Of a DNA stretch of 35,892 nucleotides, positions 8,719-15,848 are shown piece after piece. The notes beneath the pieces were generated by a model. The model worked only from the letters and a program-made list of their open reading frames with translations. It made no database searches and was not told where the DNA came from. The first letter of the stretch is position 1; each line of letters begins with the position of its first letter. Position numbers and translations under genes: made by a program. Source of the stretch: Desulfotignum sp. (GTDB lineage Bacteria > Desulfobacterota > Desulfobacteria > Desulfobacterales > Desulfobacteraceae); NCBI GenBank assembly GCA_011390335.1, contig JAABSO010000040.1, positions 1-35,892 on the forward strand, written 5' to 3'.

Positions 8719-8919
8719 CTACTCAACAGTAACGTTTGTCGCAGCAGGACCTTTCTGACCTTGCTCAATGTCAAAGGTTACGTGATCACCCTCATTCAGT
8801 GATCTGAAACCTGCGCCACTTATTCCTGTGTGATGCACAAACACATCTTCTCCATTTTCCTGTTCAATAAATCCAAAACCTTTTGCGTCATTAAACCATT
8901 TTACGATACCTTTAGCCAT
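8719..8919 (-). CDS. csp: Cold-shock domain protein (CspA family)
   Basis: A 66-residue single-domain nucleic-acid chaperone that binds single-stranded RNA or DNA and melts mRNA structure. RNP1 is KGFGFI (13-18) and RNP2 is VFVHH (26-30); the start MAKGIVKWFNDAKGFGF is textbook CspA. I chose ATG at 8919 because AGGAG lies 9 bases upstream and this is the normal family start; the frame remains open upstream for 46 codons but that part is not family-like. The mRNA would have a leader of about 110 bases from the promoter at 9037-9064, as is common for csp genes. Confidence 0.97.
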   Translation of the reverse strand: MAKGIVKWFNDAKGFGFIEQENGEDVFVHHTGISGAGFRSLNEGDHVTFDIEQGQKGPAATNVTVE

Positions 8920-9036
8920 ATTGGCAATCTCCTGTATAAAAAAATAAAAAATAACCGGTTTCCTGCAGGGTCTCGACCAATCGAAAAAAGCCTGAAGAAA
9001 CCATCTGCGCGCATACCAGCAACACAGGTTGATATT

Positions 9037-9064
9037 ATCGTATCGCATCACAAACAAATGTCAA
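9037..9064 (-). promoter_or_regulatory. Probable sigma-70 promoter of csp
   Basis: On the - strand TTGACA (9064-9059) is followed after 16 bases by TACGAT (9042-9037). Transcription would start near 9030, leaving a leader of about 110 bases before the csp start. Confidence 0.6.
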
Positions 9065-9385
9065 GCAGAATATCAAGTAAAAAAACATGTACAATTATAT
9101 CTTTGCTCCTGCAGTCCTTTTTTTTCGGGTGTACACTGTTCTTTGTGATGAAGATGTGCCGTGCCTGTCTCTCCTGGTTGCATCTTTGATACCTTTCCAG
9201 TCCGATCCGGTCGCACCCCTGCAATCATAAATCCTGCCACGATCCCCTCAACATTTCCAACTATCTGAAAAAACATATTATTTTGGGACTGTGTTTTTCC
9301 TAAACAAACCTGGCATGTATTGTGCTGTTCATTTACAGGATTGATGCTGATAACCCGGAATGAAAACATGCAAGGAGTAGCGGAA
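9065..9385. other. Intergenic region between csp and the CGGC gene
   Basis: No convincing gene on either strand. A T-tract of nine bases at 9118-9126 is followed by GGGTGTACAC with the palindrome GTGTACAC at 9131-9138. The 3' part is AT-rich and leads to the AAGGAG site at 9372-9377. The open frames here are short and do not resemble proteins I know. The region probably carries the promoter for the CGGC gene, but I see no confident -35/-10 pair. Confidence 0.4.
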
Positions 9386-9730
9386 ATGGAAAAAATAGCA
9401 GTTGTAGGGTGCGGTTCATACATGGATCAGGGATATGGATGCCCCGGTGAATGGCGGTGCCTTAAGGCCGCAGCCCTGGGGGAAGGAAAATTTGAAGAAC
9501 CGGCAGCAGTTGTGGCGTTTATCAAATGTGAGTGCCCGGGCAGAACAGTTTTGCCGGCCCTGGGCATGGCAGCCAAAATCTCTGAAATCAAGCCGGACAA
9601 AATCTATTTAAGTTCCTGCCTTGTAAATGCCAGACCAGGGTGTCCTTATACAGCCCCTGAAGACCTGGCAGCCCTGATTGAAGATAAAACCGGGACCCAG
9701 GTCATTTTAGGGACCCATGACTACCATTAA
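9386..9730 (+). CDS. CGGC-domain cysteine-rich protein
   Basis: A 114-residue protein of the CGGC (PF08821-type) group, small redox- or metal-linked proteins of undefined function. Cysteines are C10 in VVGCGS, then GYGCPGEWRCLKAA, KCECPGR, SSCLVNARPGCPY. The spacing CxxxxxC followed by KCEC is family-like and could bind a metal or Fe-S cluster. I chose ATG at 9386, 8 bases after AAGGAG; an in-frame ATG at 9368 has no ribosome site. It precedes the selenocysteine-containing Hdr-like gene by 81 bases on the same strand and may share its transcript. A redox link between the two is inference. Confidence 0.82.
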   Translation: MEKIAVVGCGSYMDQGYGCPGEWRCLKAAALGEGKFEEPAAVVAFIKCECPGRTVLPALGMAAKISEIKPDKIYLSSCLVNARPGCPYTAPEDLAALIEDKTGTQVILGTHDYH

Positions 9731-9811
9731 TTTCTCTTGTGACTCCTTGCACGCAATGATCAAGTTTTTTTGGACTTGTAAGGGTCAGGATTATAAAGAA
9801 AGGAAGATTCC

Positions 9812-11134
9812 ATGGCAGAAGCTGTGATAAAACTTGGCAAAAGAAAGCAGAAAAATTCATTTATAGAAAAGGTCAAAGAAATTCTACCGGAAGGTGGAAA
9901 CCTGAATGCCTGTCTCACCTGCGGGGCATGTGCGTCAGGTTGCCCTGCCACAGGGCTCGCTGATATGGACCCGCGCAAATTTCTGCGCATGGCCGCCCTG
10001 GGCATGGATGAGGAGATTGCCGCCTCAGACTGGCCCTGGATGTGCACCATGTGCCAGCGCTGCATCTATGTCTGCCCCATGAAAATCGATATTCCCCAGC
10101 TGATTTTCAATGCCCGGGCACTGCGGCCAAGGGAAGAACGCCCCAAAGGGATCCTGGGTTCCTGCGACATGGCATTGAAAAACGACACCACATCCGCCAT
10201 GGGCACAACGGAAGAGGATTTTGAGTTCGTTGTAGAGGATGTACTGGAAGAATACAGAGAAGCCCAGCCGGAATTTGCAGATATGGAAGCACCCATTGAC
10301 AAGCAGGGGGCCGAGTTTTTCCTGAACCAGAACTCCAGGGAACCGGTGACAGAACCGGATGAACTGGTACCCTTATGGAAGATCCTGCACCTGGCCGGTG
10401 TGGACTGGACCTATGGCAGCAAAGGCTGGGCCGGGGAAAACTACTGCATGTTCCTGGCGGACGACGATGCATGGAAACATATCACTGAAATGAGTGTCAA
10501 CCAGGCCAACAAGCTGGGGTGCAAGACGTTCCTCAATACAGAGTGAGGGCACGTGACCTTCTCAGTCCGGGCCGGACTGAAAAAATTCAACCTGGAACAT
10601 AATTTTGAAGTAAAAAATCTGTATGAATACTATGCCAAGTGGATCCGTGAAGGCAAGCTCAAAGTCAACTCCGACTGGAACAAGGACCTGGGTATCAAAT
10701 TCACAGTACAGGATCCCTGCCAGATCGTACGCAAAAGCTATGGTGATCCCATTGCCGAAGACCTTCGGTATGTGGTCAAATCCGTTGTGGGAGAAGAAAA
10801 TTTCATCGACATGCAGCCCAACCGTTCCAACAACTACTGCTGCGGCGGCGGCGGGGGCTTTCTTCAATCCGGATTCAAGGAGGAACGCCTGCAATACGGC
10901 AAAATCAAAGATGACCAGATCAAGGCCACCGGTGCAGACTACTGCATTGCCGGCTGCCACAACTGCCATGCCCAGATCCATGAACTGAGCGAGCACTATG
11001 GCAGTAACTACCCGGTGGTGCATTTGTGGACCCTCATCTGTCTGTCCCTGGGAATTTTAGGTCCCAATGAAAGGGAATACCTGGGAGATGATTTAAAAGA
11101 GGTCAACGTATTTCACCCGGAAACCGCCATGTAG
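9812..11134 (+). CDS. Fused HdrC/HdrB-like Fe-S protein with selenocysteine at codon 245
   Basis: The reading frame 9812-11134 is interrupted only by TGA at 10544-10546, in the same phase on both sides. Read as selenocysteine it gives a 440-residue protein. The N-terminal half has two ferredoxin-type [4Fe-4S] sites: C34-x2-C37-x2-C40-x3-C44 and C78-x2-C81-x2-C84-x3-C88. The C-terminal half is a cysteine-rich CCG-type domain as in HdrB, HdrD and GlpC: NTE-U-GH at 244-247, then DPC, YCCGGGGG and GCHNCHAQ. In CCG-type relatives the equivalent position is a cysteine (ECGH or CxxC context), so U245 probably ligates or works at the special cluster. The start ATG follows AGGAAG. Likely role: cytoplasmic electron transfer or thiol/disulfide chemistry tied to Hdr-like complexes. 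The partner is unknown. Confidence 0.85.
10544..10580 (+). promoter_or_regulatory. UGA codon with bacterial SECIS-like hairpin
   Basis: Fifteen bases after the in-frame TGA, TCAGTCC (10562-10568) pairs perfectly with GGACTGA (10574-10580) around a GGGCC loop; the stem can even extend by two G-C pairs. The loop begins 22 bases after the TGA and starts with G. General bacterial SECIS models call for a short stem directly downstream within the coding sequence, a loop roughly 16-37 bases away and a G at the loop start. All are met here. SelB-directed insertion is inferred. Confidence 0.75.
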
Positions 11135-11158
11135 ATTCACTTGAAAAACCGTTTTCCA

Positions 11159-11196
11159 GGGGCCGGCCGCCATTCGATGCAGCCGGCCCCGTTTTT
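11159..11196 (+). terminator. Rho-independent terminator after the Hdr-like gene
   Basis: GGGGCCGGC (11159-11167) pairs perfectly with GCCGGCCCC (11182-11190), loop of 14 bases, followed by G and five T. It lies 25 bases beyond the stop codon and closes the CGGC/Hdr-like unit. Confidence 0.85.
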
Positions 11197-11550
11197 CCCC
11201 GAACCCCTATGGACTGTGCGCAAACCGCTCCTACCTCTCCTACACCCCTAAAACTTTTACACCCCCTGTAAACCCGACAATCGCCGATAAACAACATCTT
11301 CATACGGTCACCCCACAGGTACGCCCCCCACGATCATGCAAATCCGCAGGAACGGTTCGCAAACGGTCCCTGCATGCCCCATATACCCCATATGTTTCCT
11401 GATATGAAACTTTCACACAATAATAGCGCCCCATCAGATAAAAGTTGACAAACAGCAAACATTCAGGTAGCCAGAAACAAGGGGTACAAAAATCAGGCAA
11501 CCATAAAATTCCAACCGCAGCAGAAAACCTGCAAAAAAGGAGATGTCAGC
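11197..11550 (+). promoter_or_regulatory. Leader and putative promoter of the TRAP-hydroxyacid operon
   Basis: No gene is visible in these 354 bases. TTGACA at 11445-11450 is followed after 17 bases by a poor -10 (TAGCCA), so an activator may be needed. Upstream, GTTTC (11394-11398) and GAAAC (11406-11410) form a short inverted repeat with a 7-base spacer, a possible operator centred about 43 bases ahead of the -35. ACGGT occurs twice near 11353-11368. A strong ribosome site AAGGAG precedes the ATG at 11551. The XRE-cupin regulator at the operon end is the natural candidate to bind here. Confidence 0.4.
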
Positions 11551-12591
11551 ATGAAAAAATCGGGTACAAAACAAAGCATTTTAGTAACAGGTATGGCCAT
11601 TCTGGTAACCTTTGCCATGGGATGTTTTGCGCCGGCGTTCGCCGATACCGTTAAGTTCGGCCACGTGGCCCCGCCGTTCCACGGCCAGGCCAAGGGTGTG
11701 GATGCTTTTGCCGACTATGTGAAGGAAAAAACCAACGGCGAAATCGACATTGCCACCTTCCCGGCCGGCCAGCTGGGCGGAGAACGCTCCATGGCCGAGC
11801 AGGTCCAGGCCGGCACACTGCAGATCGCAGCCCTGACCACGGCCGTGCTCCAGAACTTTGTGCCCCAGTGCGCCATTCTGGACATGCCCTTTATTTTCCC
11901 GGACCGAAAAACCGCTTATGCCACGCTGGATGACCCGGAAGTCCAGGAAAAGATCTTTTCCTTTTTCCCCAAAAAAGGGTTCATCGCCATTGGATGGACA
12001 GAAAACGAAATCCGGGATTTCACCAACAACAAGCGCCCTGTGCGCACCCCGGATGACATCAAGGGCCTCAAGGTACGGGTCATGAACTCTCCCGCCTACC
12101 TGGACACCTTTAAGCAGCTGGGGGCATCGCCTGTTGCCATTCCCTTTCCTGAAACCTACAATGCCCTGCAGACCGGTGTCATCGATGCCCAGGAAAACCC
12201 CATCCTCACCTCCATTCTCATGAAATTCACCGAGGTCACCAAATATGTGACCCGCACCCAGCACTGCCTCACCGAATGCATCATCGTGGTGTCCGTGGAT
12301 TACTGGGAAAGCCTGACCAAAGAACAGCAGCAGATTTTCAGGGAAGCGGCAAAACTGACCATTGACACCAACCGCACCGTGAATGCGGCCCTGCATGAAT
12401 CATTGCCCAAAATCAACCTGTCCATTGATGAATATGCCAAAGCCAACGACATTGACATCATCTACCTGACCCCGGAAGAACGCGAAGTGTTCCGTTTGGC
12501 CATGACCCCGGTGTGGGACAAATACCGCGAAAAAATCGGGGATGACCTGTTTGATTTTGTGCTGGATAAAATTGCCGCACACAAACAATAA
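11551..12591 (+). CDS. dctP: TRAP transporter substrate-binding protein (DctP family)
   Basis: Periplasmic receptor of a tripartite ATP-independent transporter, 346 residues. A signal peptide covers about residues 1-31 (basic KKSGTKQ start, hydrophobic core, APAFA cleavage site). The mature part begins VKFGHVAPPFHGQAKG and contains FPAGQLGGERSMAEQVQAG, FIFPDRKTAY, and LKVRVMNSPAYLDTFKQLGA, where the Arg of KVRV is the residue that usually pairs with the substrate carboxylate. LQTGVIDAQENP is the second DctP hallmark. The operon with a hydroxyacid dehydrogenase and racemase points to lactate or another 2-hydroxyacid as ligand. It is first in its operon and has the strongest ribosome site. Confidence 0.95.
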   Translation: MKKSGTKQSILVTGMAILVTFAMGCFAPAFADTVKFGHVAPPFHGQAKGVDAFADYVKEKTNGEIDIATFPAGQLGGERSMAEQVQAGTLQIAALTTAVLQNFVPQCAILDMPFIFPDRKTAYATLDDPEVQEKIFSFFPKKGFIAIGWTENEIRDFTNNKRPVRTPDDIKGLKVRVMNSPAYLDTFKQLGASPVAIPFPETYNALQTGVIDAQENPILTSILMKFTEVTKYVTRTQHCLTECIIVVSVDYWESLTKEQQQIFREAAKLTIDTNRTVNAALHESLPKINLSIDEYAKANDIDIIYLTPEEREVFRLAMTPVWDKYREKIGDDLFDFVLDKIAAHKQ

Positions 12592-12597
12592 AACCGG

Positions 12598-12632
12598 GCG
12601 GTGCCGGCAGCCATAATACCTGCCGGCACCGC
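12598..12632 (+). other. Stem-loop between dctP and dctQ
   Basis: GCGGTGCCGGCAG (12598-12610) and its exact complement at 12620-12632 form a 13-bp stem with a 9-base loop and no T-run. It starts 7 bases after the dctP stop. It probably blocks 3' exonuclease decay of the dctP message. Confidence 0.75.
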
Positions 12633-12650
12633 TGCCCAACCGATAAGCAC

Positions 12651-12683
12651 AGCGGCTGAAATCAGTATTTCAGCCGCTTTTTT
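12651..12683 (+). terminator. Internal terminator/attenuator ahead of dctQ
   Basis: AGCGGCTGAAA (12651-12661), a 6-base loop and the perfect complement (12668-12678) run into six T at 12678-12683. This is a canonical intrinsic terminator, placed directly before the GAGGAGG ribosome site of dctQ. Partial read-through would give much more dctP than dctQM mRNA. The terminator may be leaky or controlled. Confidence 0.85.
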
Positions 12684-12697
12684 GAGGAGGCCCTGCT

Positions 12698-13177
12698 GTG
12701 CAGCGTTTTTTTACCTTCATCAACCGCGTGGAAAACATCACCCTGGTGTGGACCATCCTGATTTTGGCAGCCATCGGGTTTGTCCAGGTGATCGCCCGGT
12801 ACGTGTTCAACTATTCTTTTACCTGGTTTGAGGAACTGGGCAGGTACGTGGGGGTGTTTGTGGCGTTTTTAGGGGCATCCATCGGGGTGCGCACCGGCAG
12901 CCATTTTACCATGGATCTTGTGGTATCCCATATGGACCGACCCTGGCAGGGCCTGGTCCGGGCCCTGACCAACTGTCTGTCAGCTGCGTTTTTCTTCATT
13001 GTGGCATATCATTCCTGGAAAATCTTACTGCGCATGTACGGGTATGAAACCACCTCCCCCACCATGCAGATCCCCATGTATATCGCCTACATGCCCATAC
13101 CGGTGTTTTCCTTTTTCATCGGGATCAGATTCCTTTTACAGGCCTTCAAACAGGGCCTGAAAGGGGCGAACCCATGA
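12698..13177 (+). CDS. dctQ: TRAP transporter small permease (DctQ family)
   Basis: Four-helix membrane subunit, 159 residues. The segment VQVIARYVFNYSFTWFEELGRYVGVFVAFLGA is a classic DctQ block (RYxFN...WxEELxRY). Later hydrophobic stretches sit at about residues 87-107 and 125-148. The start is GTG at 12698, 7 bases after GAGGAGG. It overlaps dctM by ATGA. DctQ scaffolds DctM and is essential for transport. It is the first gene behind the strong hairpin and terminator. Confidence 0.93.
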   Translation: MQRFFTFINRVENITLVWTILILAAIGFVQVIARYVFNYSFTWFEELGRYVGVFVAFLGASIGVRTGSHFTMDLVVSHMDRPWQGLVRALTNCLSAAFFFIVAYHSWKILLRMYGYETTSPTMQIPMYIAYMPIPVFSFFIGIRFLLQAFKQGLKGANP

Positions 13178-14451
13178 TCCTGACCATCTGCATCTGCTTT
13201 GCCGTACTCCTGTTTTTAGGCGTTCCCATTGCCGTGATCCTGGGGGTGACCACCCTGGTATCCCTGGTATTTTATTCCTCCACGCCTTTGACCATCATCA
13301 CCCAGCAGCTGTTCAACGCCCTGGACCAGTTTGTGCTCCTGGCCATTCCCTTTTTCATCCTGGCAGGTGCGGTCATGACCCGCGGCGGCATTGCCAGACG
13401 TCTTATCGCCTTTGTCAACGCCATGGTGGGATGGTTCCCCGGAGGTCTTGCCATGGCCGGGATCCTGGCCTGCATCTTTTTTGCCGCCATTTCCGGATCT
13501 TCTCCTGCCACGGTGGTGGCCATCGGCTCCATCATGATTCCGGCCCTGATCAAGGCCGGATACGGCGAAAGATTTTCCTTAGGGCTTATCACGGTGTCCG
13601 GTTCTCTGGGGATCGTGATTCCGCCCTCCATACCCATGATTCTCTACTGCCTGGTCATGAATGTATCGGTGTCGGAAATCTTCATGGCCGGGGTGATGCC
13701 CGGGCTGCTCATCGGGTTTTGCCTGATGGTGTACACTTTTTTTGTCGCAAAGAGACACAACTGGCGCATCGAACAAAAAGCCTCGCTTTCCCTGCTGATC
13801 CAGACAGGTAAAGAAGGCATCTGGGCCCTGCTTTTGCCCTTTATCGTGCTGGGGGGTATTTATTCAGGCGTATTCACCCCCACGGAAGCGGCTGCCGTGT
13901 CCGTAGTCTATGCCTTGTTTGTGGAGATGGTCATCTACCGGGAATTCGGGCTCAAGGACCTGACAGGGGTATGTCAGGAGGCGGCTGTGCTGTCCGCCTG
14001 CCTGCTGTTTATTTTATCCTGTGCCATGACCTTTATCTGGCTGCTCACAGCCGAGCAGGTCCCACACCAGCTGGCAGATATCATCTTCCAGTATATTGAT
14101 AGCCCCTGGATGTTTCTGCTCACGGTGAATATCTTGTTTTTGATCCTGGGATGCTTCATGGATGATGTGTCCGCCATGCTCATTCTGGCACCGCTGTTTT
14201 TGGAAACCCTGAACCGGTACGGCATCGATCTGGTGCATTTTGGCATCGTCATGGTACTCAACATCCAGATGGGCATGCTCACCCCGCCCTTCGGCCTGAA
14301 CCTGTTTGTGGCATCGGGCATCACCAAGGAACCCATCATCAAAATCGCCCGGGGCGTGGCCCCGTTCCTGGTGATCATGCTGGCCTGTCTGATGCTGGTC
14401 ACCTACATCCCCTGGATTTCCCTGGCGTTGCCCAACTGGATACTCAAATAA
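13174..14451 (+). CDS. dctM: TRAP transporter large permease (DctM family)
   Basis: Main transport subunit, 425 residues, about a dozen hydrophobic segments; uses an ion gradient, usually sodium, for substrate uptake. Family signatures include LGVPIAVILGV at the start, LLAIPFFILAGAVMTRGGIARRL, the loop AAISGSSPATVVAIGSIMIPAL, TVSGSLGIVIPPSIPMILY and GVFTPTEAAAVSVVYALFV. The C-terminal part has GCFMDDVSAMLILAPLF and GMLTPPFGLNLFV. The start overlaps dctQ by ATGA; the ribosome site is inside dctQ. The dehydrogenase gene follows after 23 bases, so the substrate is probably oxidised by the next two products. Confidence 0.95.
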   Translation: MILTICICFAVLLFLGVPIAVILGVTTLVSLVFYSSTPLTIITQQLFNALDQFVLLAIPFFILAGAVMTRGGIARRLIAFVNAMVGWFPGGLAMAGILACIFFAAISGSSPATVVAIGSIMIPALIKAGYGERFSLGLITVSGSLGIVIPPSIPMILYCLVMNVSVSEIFMAGVMPGLLIGFCLMVYTFFVAKRHNWRIEQKASLSLLIQTGKEGIWALLLPFIVLGGIYSGVFTPTEAAAVSVVYALFVEMVIYREFGLKDLTGVCQEAAVLSACLLFILSCAMTFIWLLTAEQVPHQLADIIFQYIDSPWMFLLTVNILFLILGCFMDDVSAMLILAPLFLETLNRYGIDLVHFGIVMVLNIQMGMLTPPFGLNLFVASGITKEPIIKIARGVAPFLVIMLACLMLVTYIPWISLALPNWILK

Positions 14452-14474
14452 CGGCCGGCATAAAGGAGACTGCA

Positions 14475-15848
14475 TTGATATCACCGGACCTGACAAAAAA
14501 ATTTACCGCCATTGTGGACCCGACCCGCTGGCTGGACAAAAAAGAACAGCTCACCTGCTATGCCTATGACGCGTTTGTGGAAGAATCCATGCCGGACGCC
14601 GTGATTTTCCCTGAAACCACCGATGAGGTGTCCCAAATCCTGGTCCTGGCCTCGGCCCACAAAATCCCGGTCACGGGCAGAGGCGCAGGCACTTCGGTGT
14701 GCGGCGCCCCGGTGCCGGTACATCACGGCCTGGTAATCTGCTTTTCCAAGATGGACCGGATCATCGAAATCAACACCAGAGACAGGTACATCATTGTGGA
14801 ACCCGGGGTGGTGAATGCCGATGTCCAGGCAGCCCTGGCCCCTTACGGATTTTTCTTTCCCCCGGATCCCGGTTCCATGAATTCCGCCACCATCGGCGGC
14901 AACATCGCCCAGAACGCGGGCGGCCCCCGGTGTCTCAAATACGGGGTGACCCTGGATTATATACTGAGCCTGGAGGTGGTGCTGGCCTCGGGCAAGGTGA
15001 TCACCTTTGGCAGCAAGAACATCAAGGATGTCACCGGATACAAGCTGGCCGCTCTGTTCTGCGGATCTGAAGGCACCCTGGGACTGGTCACCAAAGCGAT
15101 CCTCAAGGTGGTGCCCCTGCCGGAAACAATGAAAACTATCATGGCCACCTTCAAAGACCTGGATGACACGGCAAAGGCGGTCACCGACATCATCGGGTCC
15201 GGTATCCTGCCGGCGGCCATGGAACTGATGGACCGACTCACCCTGAATGCGATCGAGGACAAGGCCGGCCTGGGGCTTGACAGAGAGGCTGCCGGCACCC
15301 TGCTCATCGAGGTGGACGGGGTGGCCGAAGCCTGTGACAAACAGATCAGACAGATCTCGGAAAAACTGGTTGCCAACCATGCCGTCAACATCCAGGAAGC
15401 AGGATCAGCGGCTGACAGAGAACGGCTGTGGACGGCCCGGCGCTCCGCCTATGGGGTGTTTGCCAAGCTGGCCCCGGACATTATTTCAGAAGATGTCACC
15501 GTGCCGGTGAGCAGGATTCCGGAAATGGTGCGGCGCATCACACAGATCACGGACAAATACAAGCTGCGGGTGGGGGTCCTGGCCCATGCCGGGGACGGCA
15601 ACATGCACCCCATGATCCCGGCGGACAAAAGCAATGCCGAAGAGTGGTCCCGGGTGACAGCGGCATTTGACGAGATCTTCCAGGCAGCCGCCGACCTGGA
15701 CGGCACCCTGTCCGGGGAGCACGGCATCGGCCTGGCCAAATCAAAATACCTACCCCTGGTCATGAACCAGGACACCATTGATTTCATGAAAACCATCAAG
15801 CAGGCCGTGGATCCGGACGGGATCCTGAACCCGGGAAAATTCGTATGA
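14475..15848 (+). CDS. glcD: FAD-linked 2-hydroxyacid dehydrogenase (GlcD/D-lactate type)
   Basis: A 457-residue flavoprotein of the VAO/PCMH type that oxidises a 2-hydroxyacid to the 2-oxoacid in the cytoplasm or at the membrane face. The FAD-binding part shows PVTGRGAGTSVCGAPVP, VEPGVVNADVQAAL, and FFFPPDPGSMNSATIGGNIAQNAGG. The substrate half has VGVLAHAGDGNMHPMI, the His-containing block of GlcD/Dld proteins, and LSGEHGIGLAKSKYL. The start is TTG at 14475, 6 bases after AAAGGAG; no closer ATG exists. It overlaps the Fe-S partner by 4 bases. Candidate substrates are D-lactate, glycolate or a longer hydroxyacid; the operon does not settle this. Confidence 0.93.
   Translation: MISPDLTKKFTAIVDPTRWLDKKEQLTCYAYDAFVEESMPDAVIFPETTDEVSQILVLASAHKIPVTGRGAGTSVCGAPVPVHHGLVICFSKMDRIIEINTRDRYIIVEPGVVNADVQAALAPYGFFFPPDPGSMNSATIGGNIAQNAGGPRCLKYGVTLDYILSLEVVLASGKVITFGSKNIKDVTGYKLAALFCGSEGTLGLVTKAILKVVPLPETMKTIMATFKDLDDTAKAVTDIIGSGILPAAMELMDRLTLNAIEDKAGLGLDREAAGTLLIEVDGVAEACDKQIRQISEKLVANHAVNIQEAGSAADRERLWTARRSAYGVFAKLAPDIISEDVTVPVSRIPEMVRRITQITDKYKLRVGVLAHAGDGNMHPMIPADKSNAEEWSRVTAAFDEIFQAAADLDGTLSGEHGIGLAKSKYLPLVMNQDTIDFMKTIKQAVDPDGILNPGKFV

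Noticed and set aside
10553..11134. Second half of the Hdr-like protein as a separate GTG-started gene
   Set aside because: It is in phase with the preceding frame, begins in the middle of a domain and lacks a properly spaced ribosome site; read-through of the UGA explains it better.
14481..15380. Long - strand open frame opposite the GlcD-like gene (also similar ones at 434-1063, 11581-12396, 16226-16921, 21866-22690)
   Set aside because: These are antisense shadows caused by strong codon bias in the real genes; none resembles a protein family or has a ribosome site.
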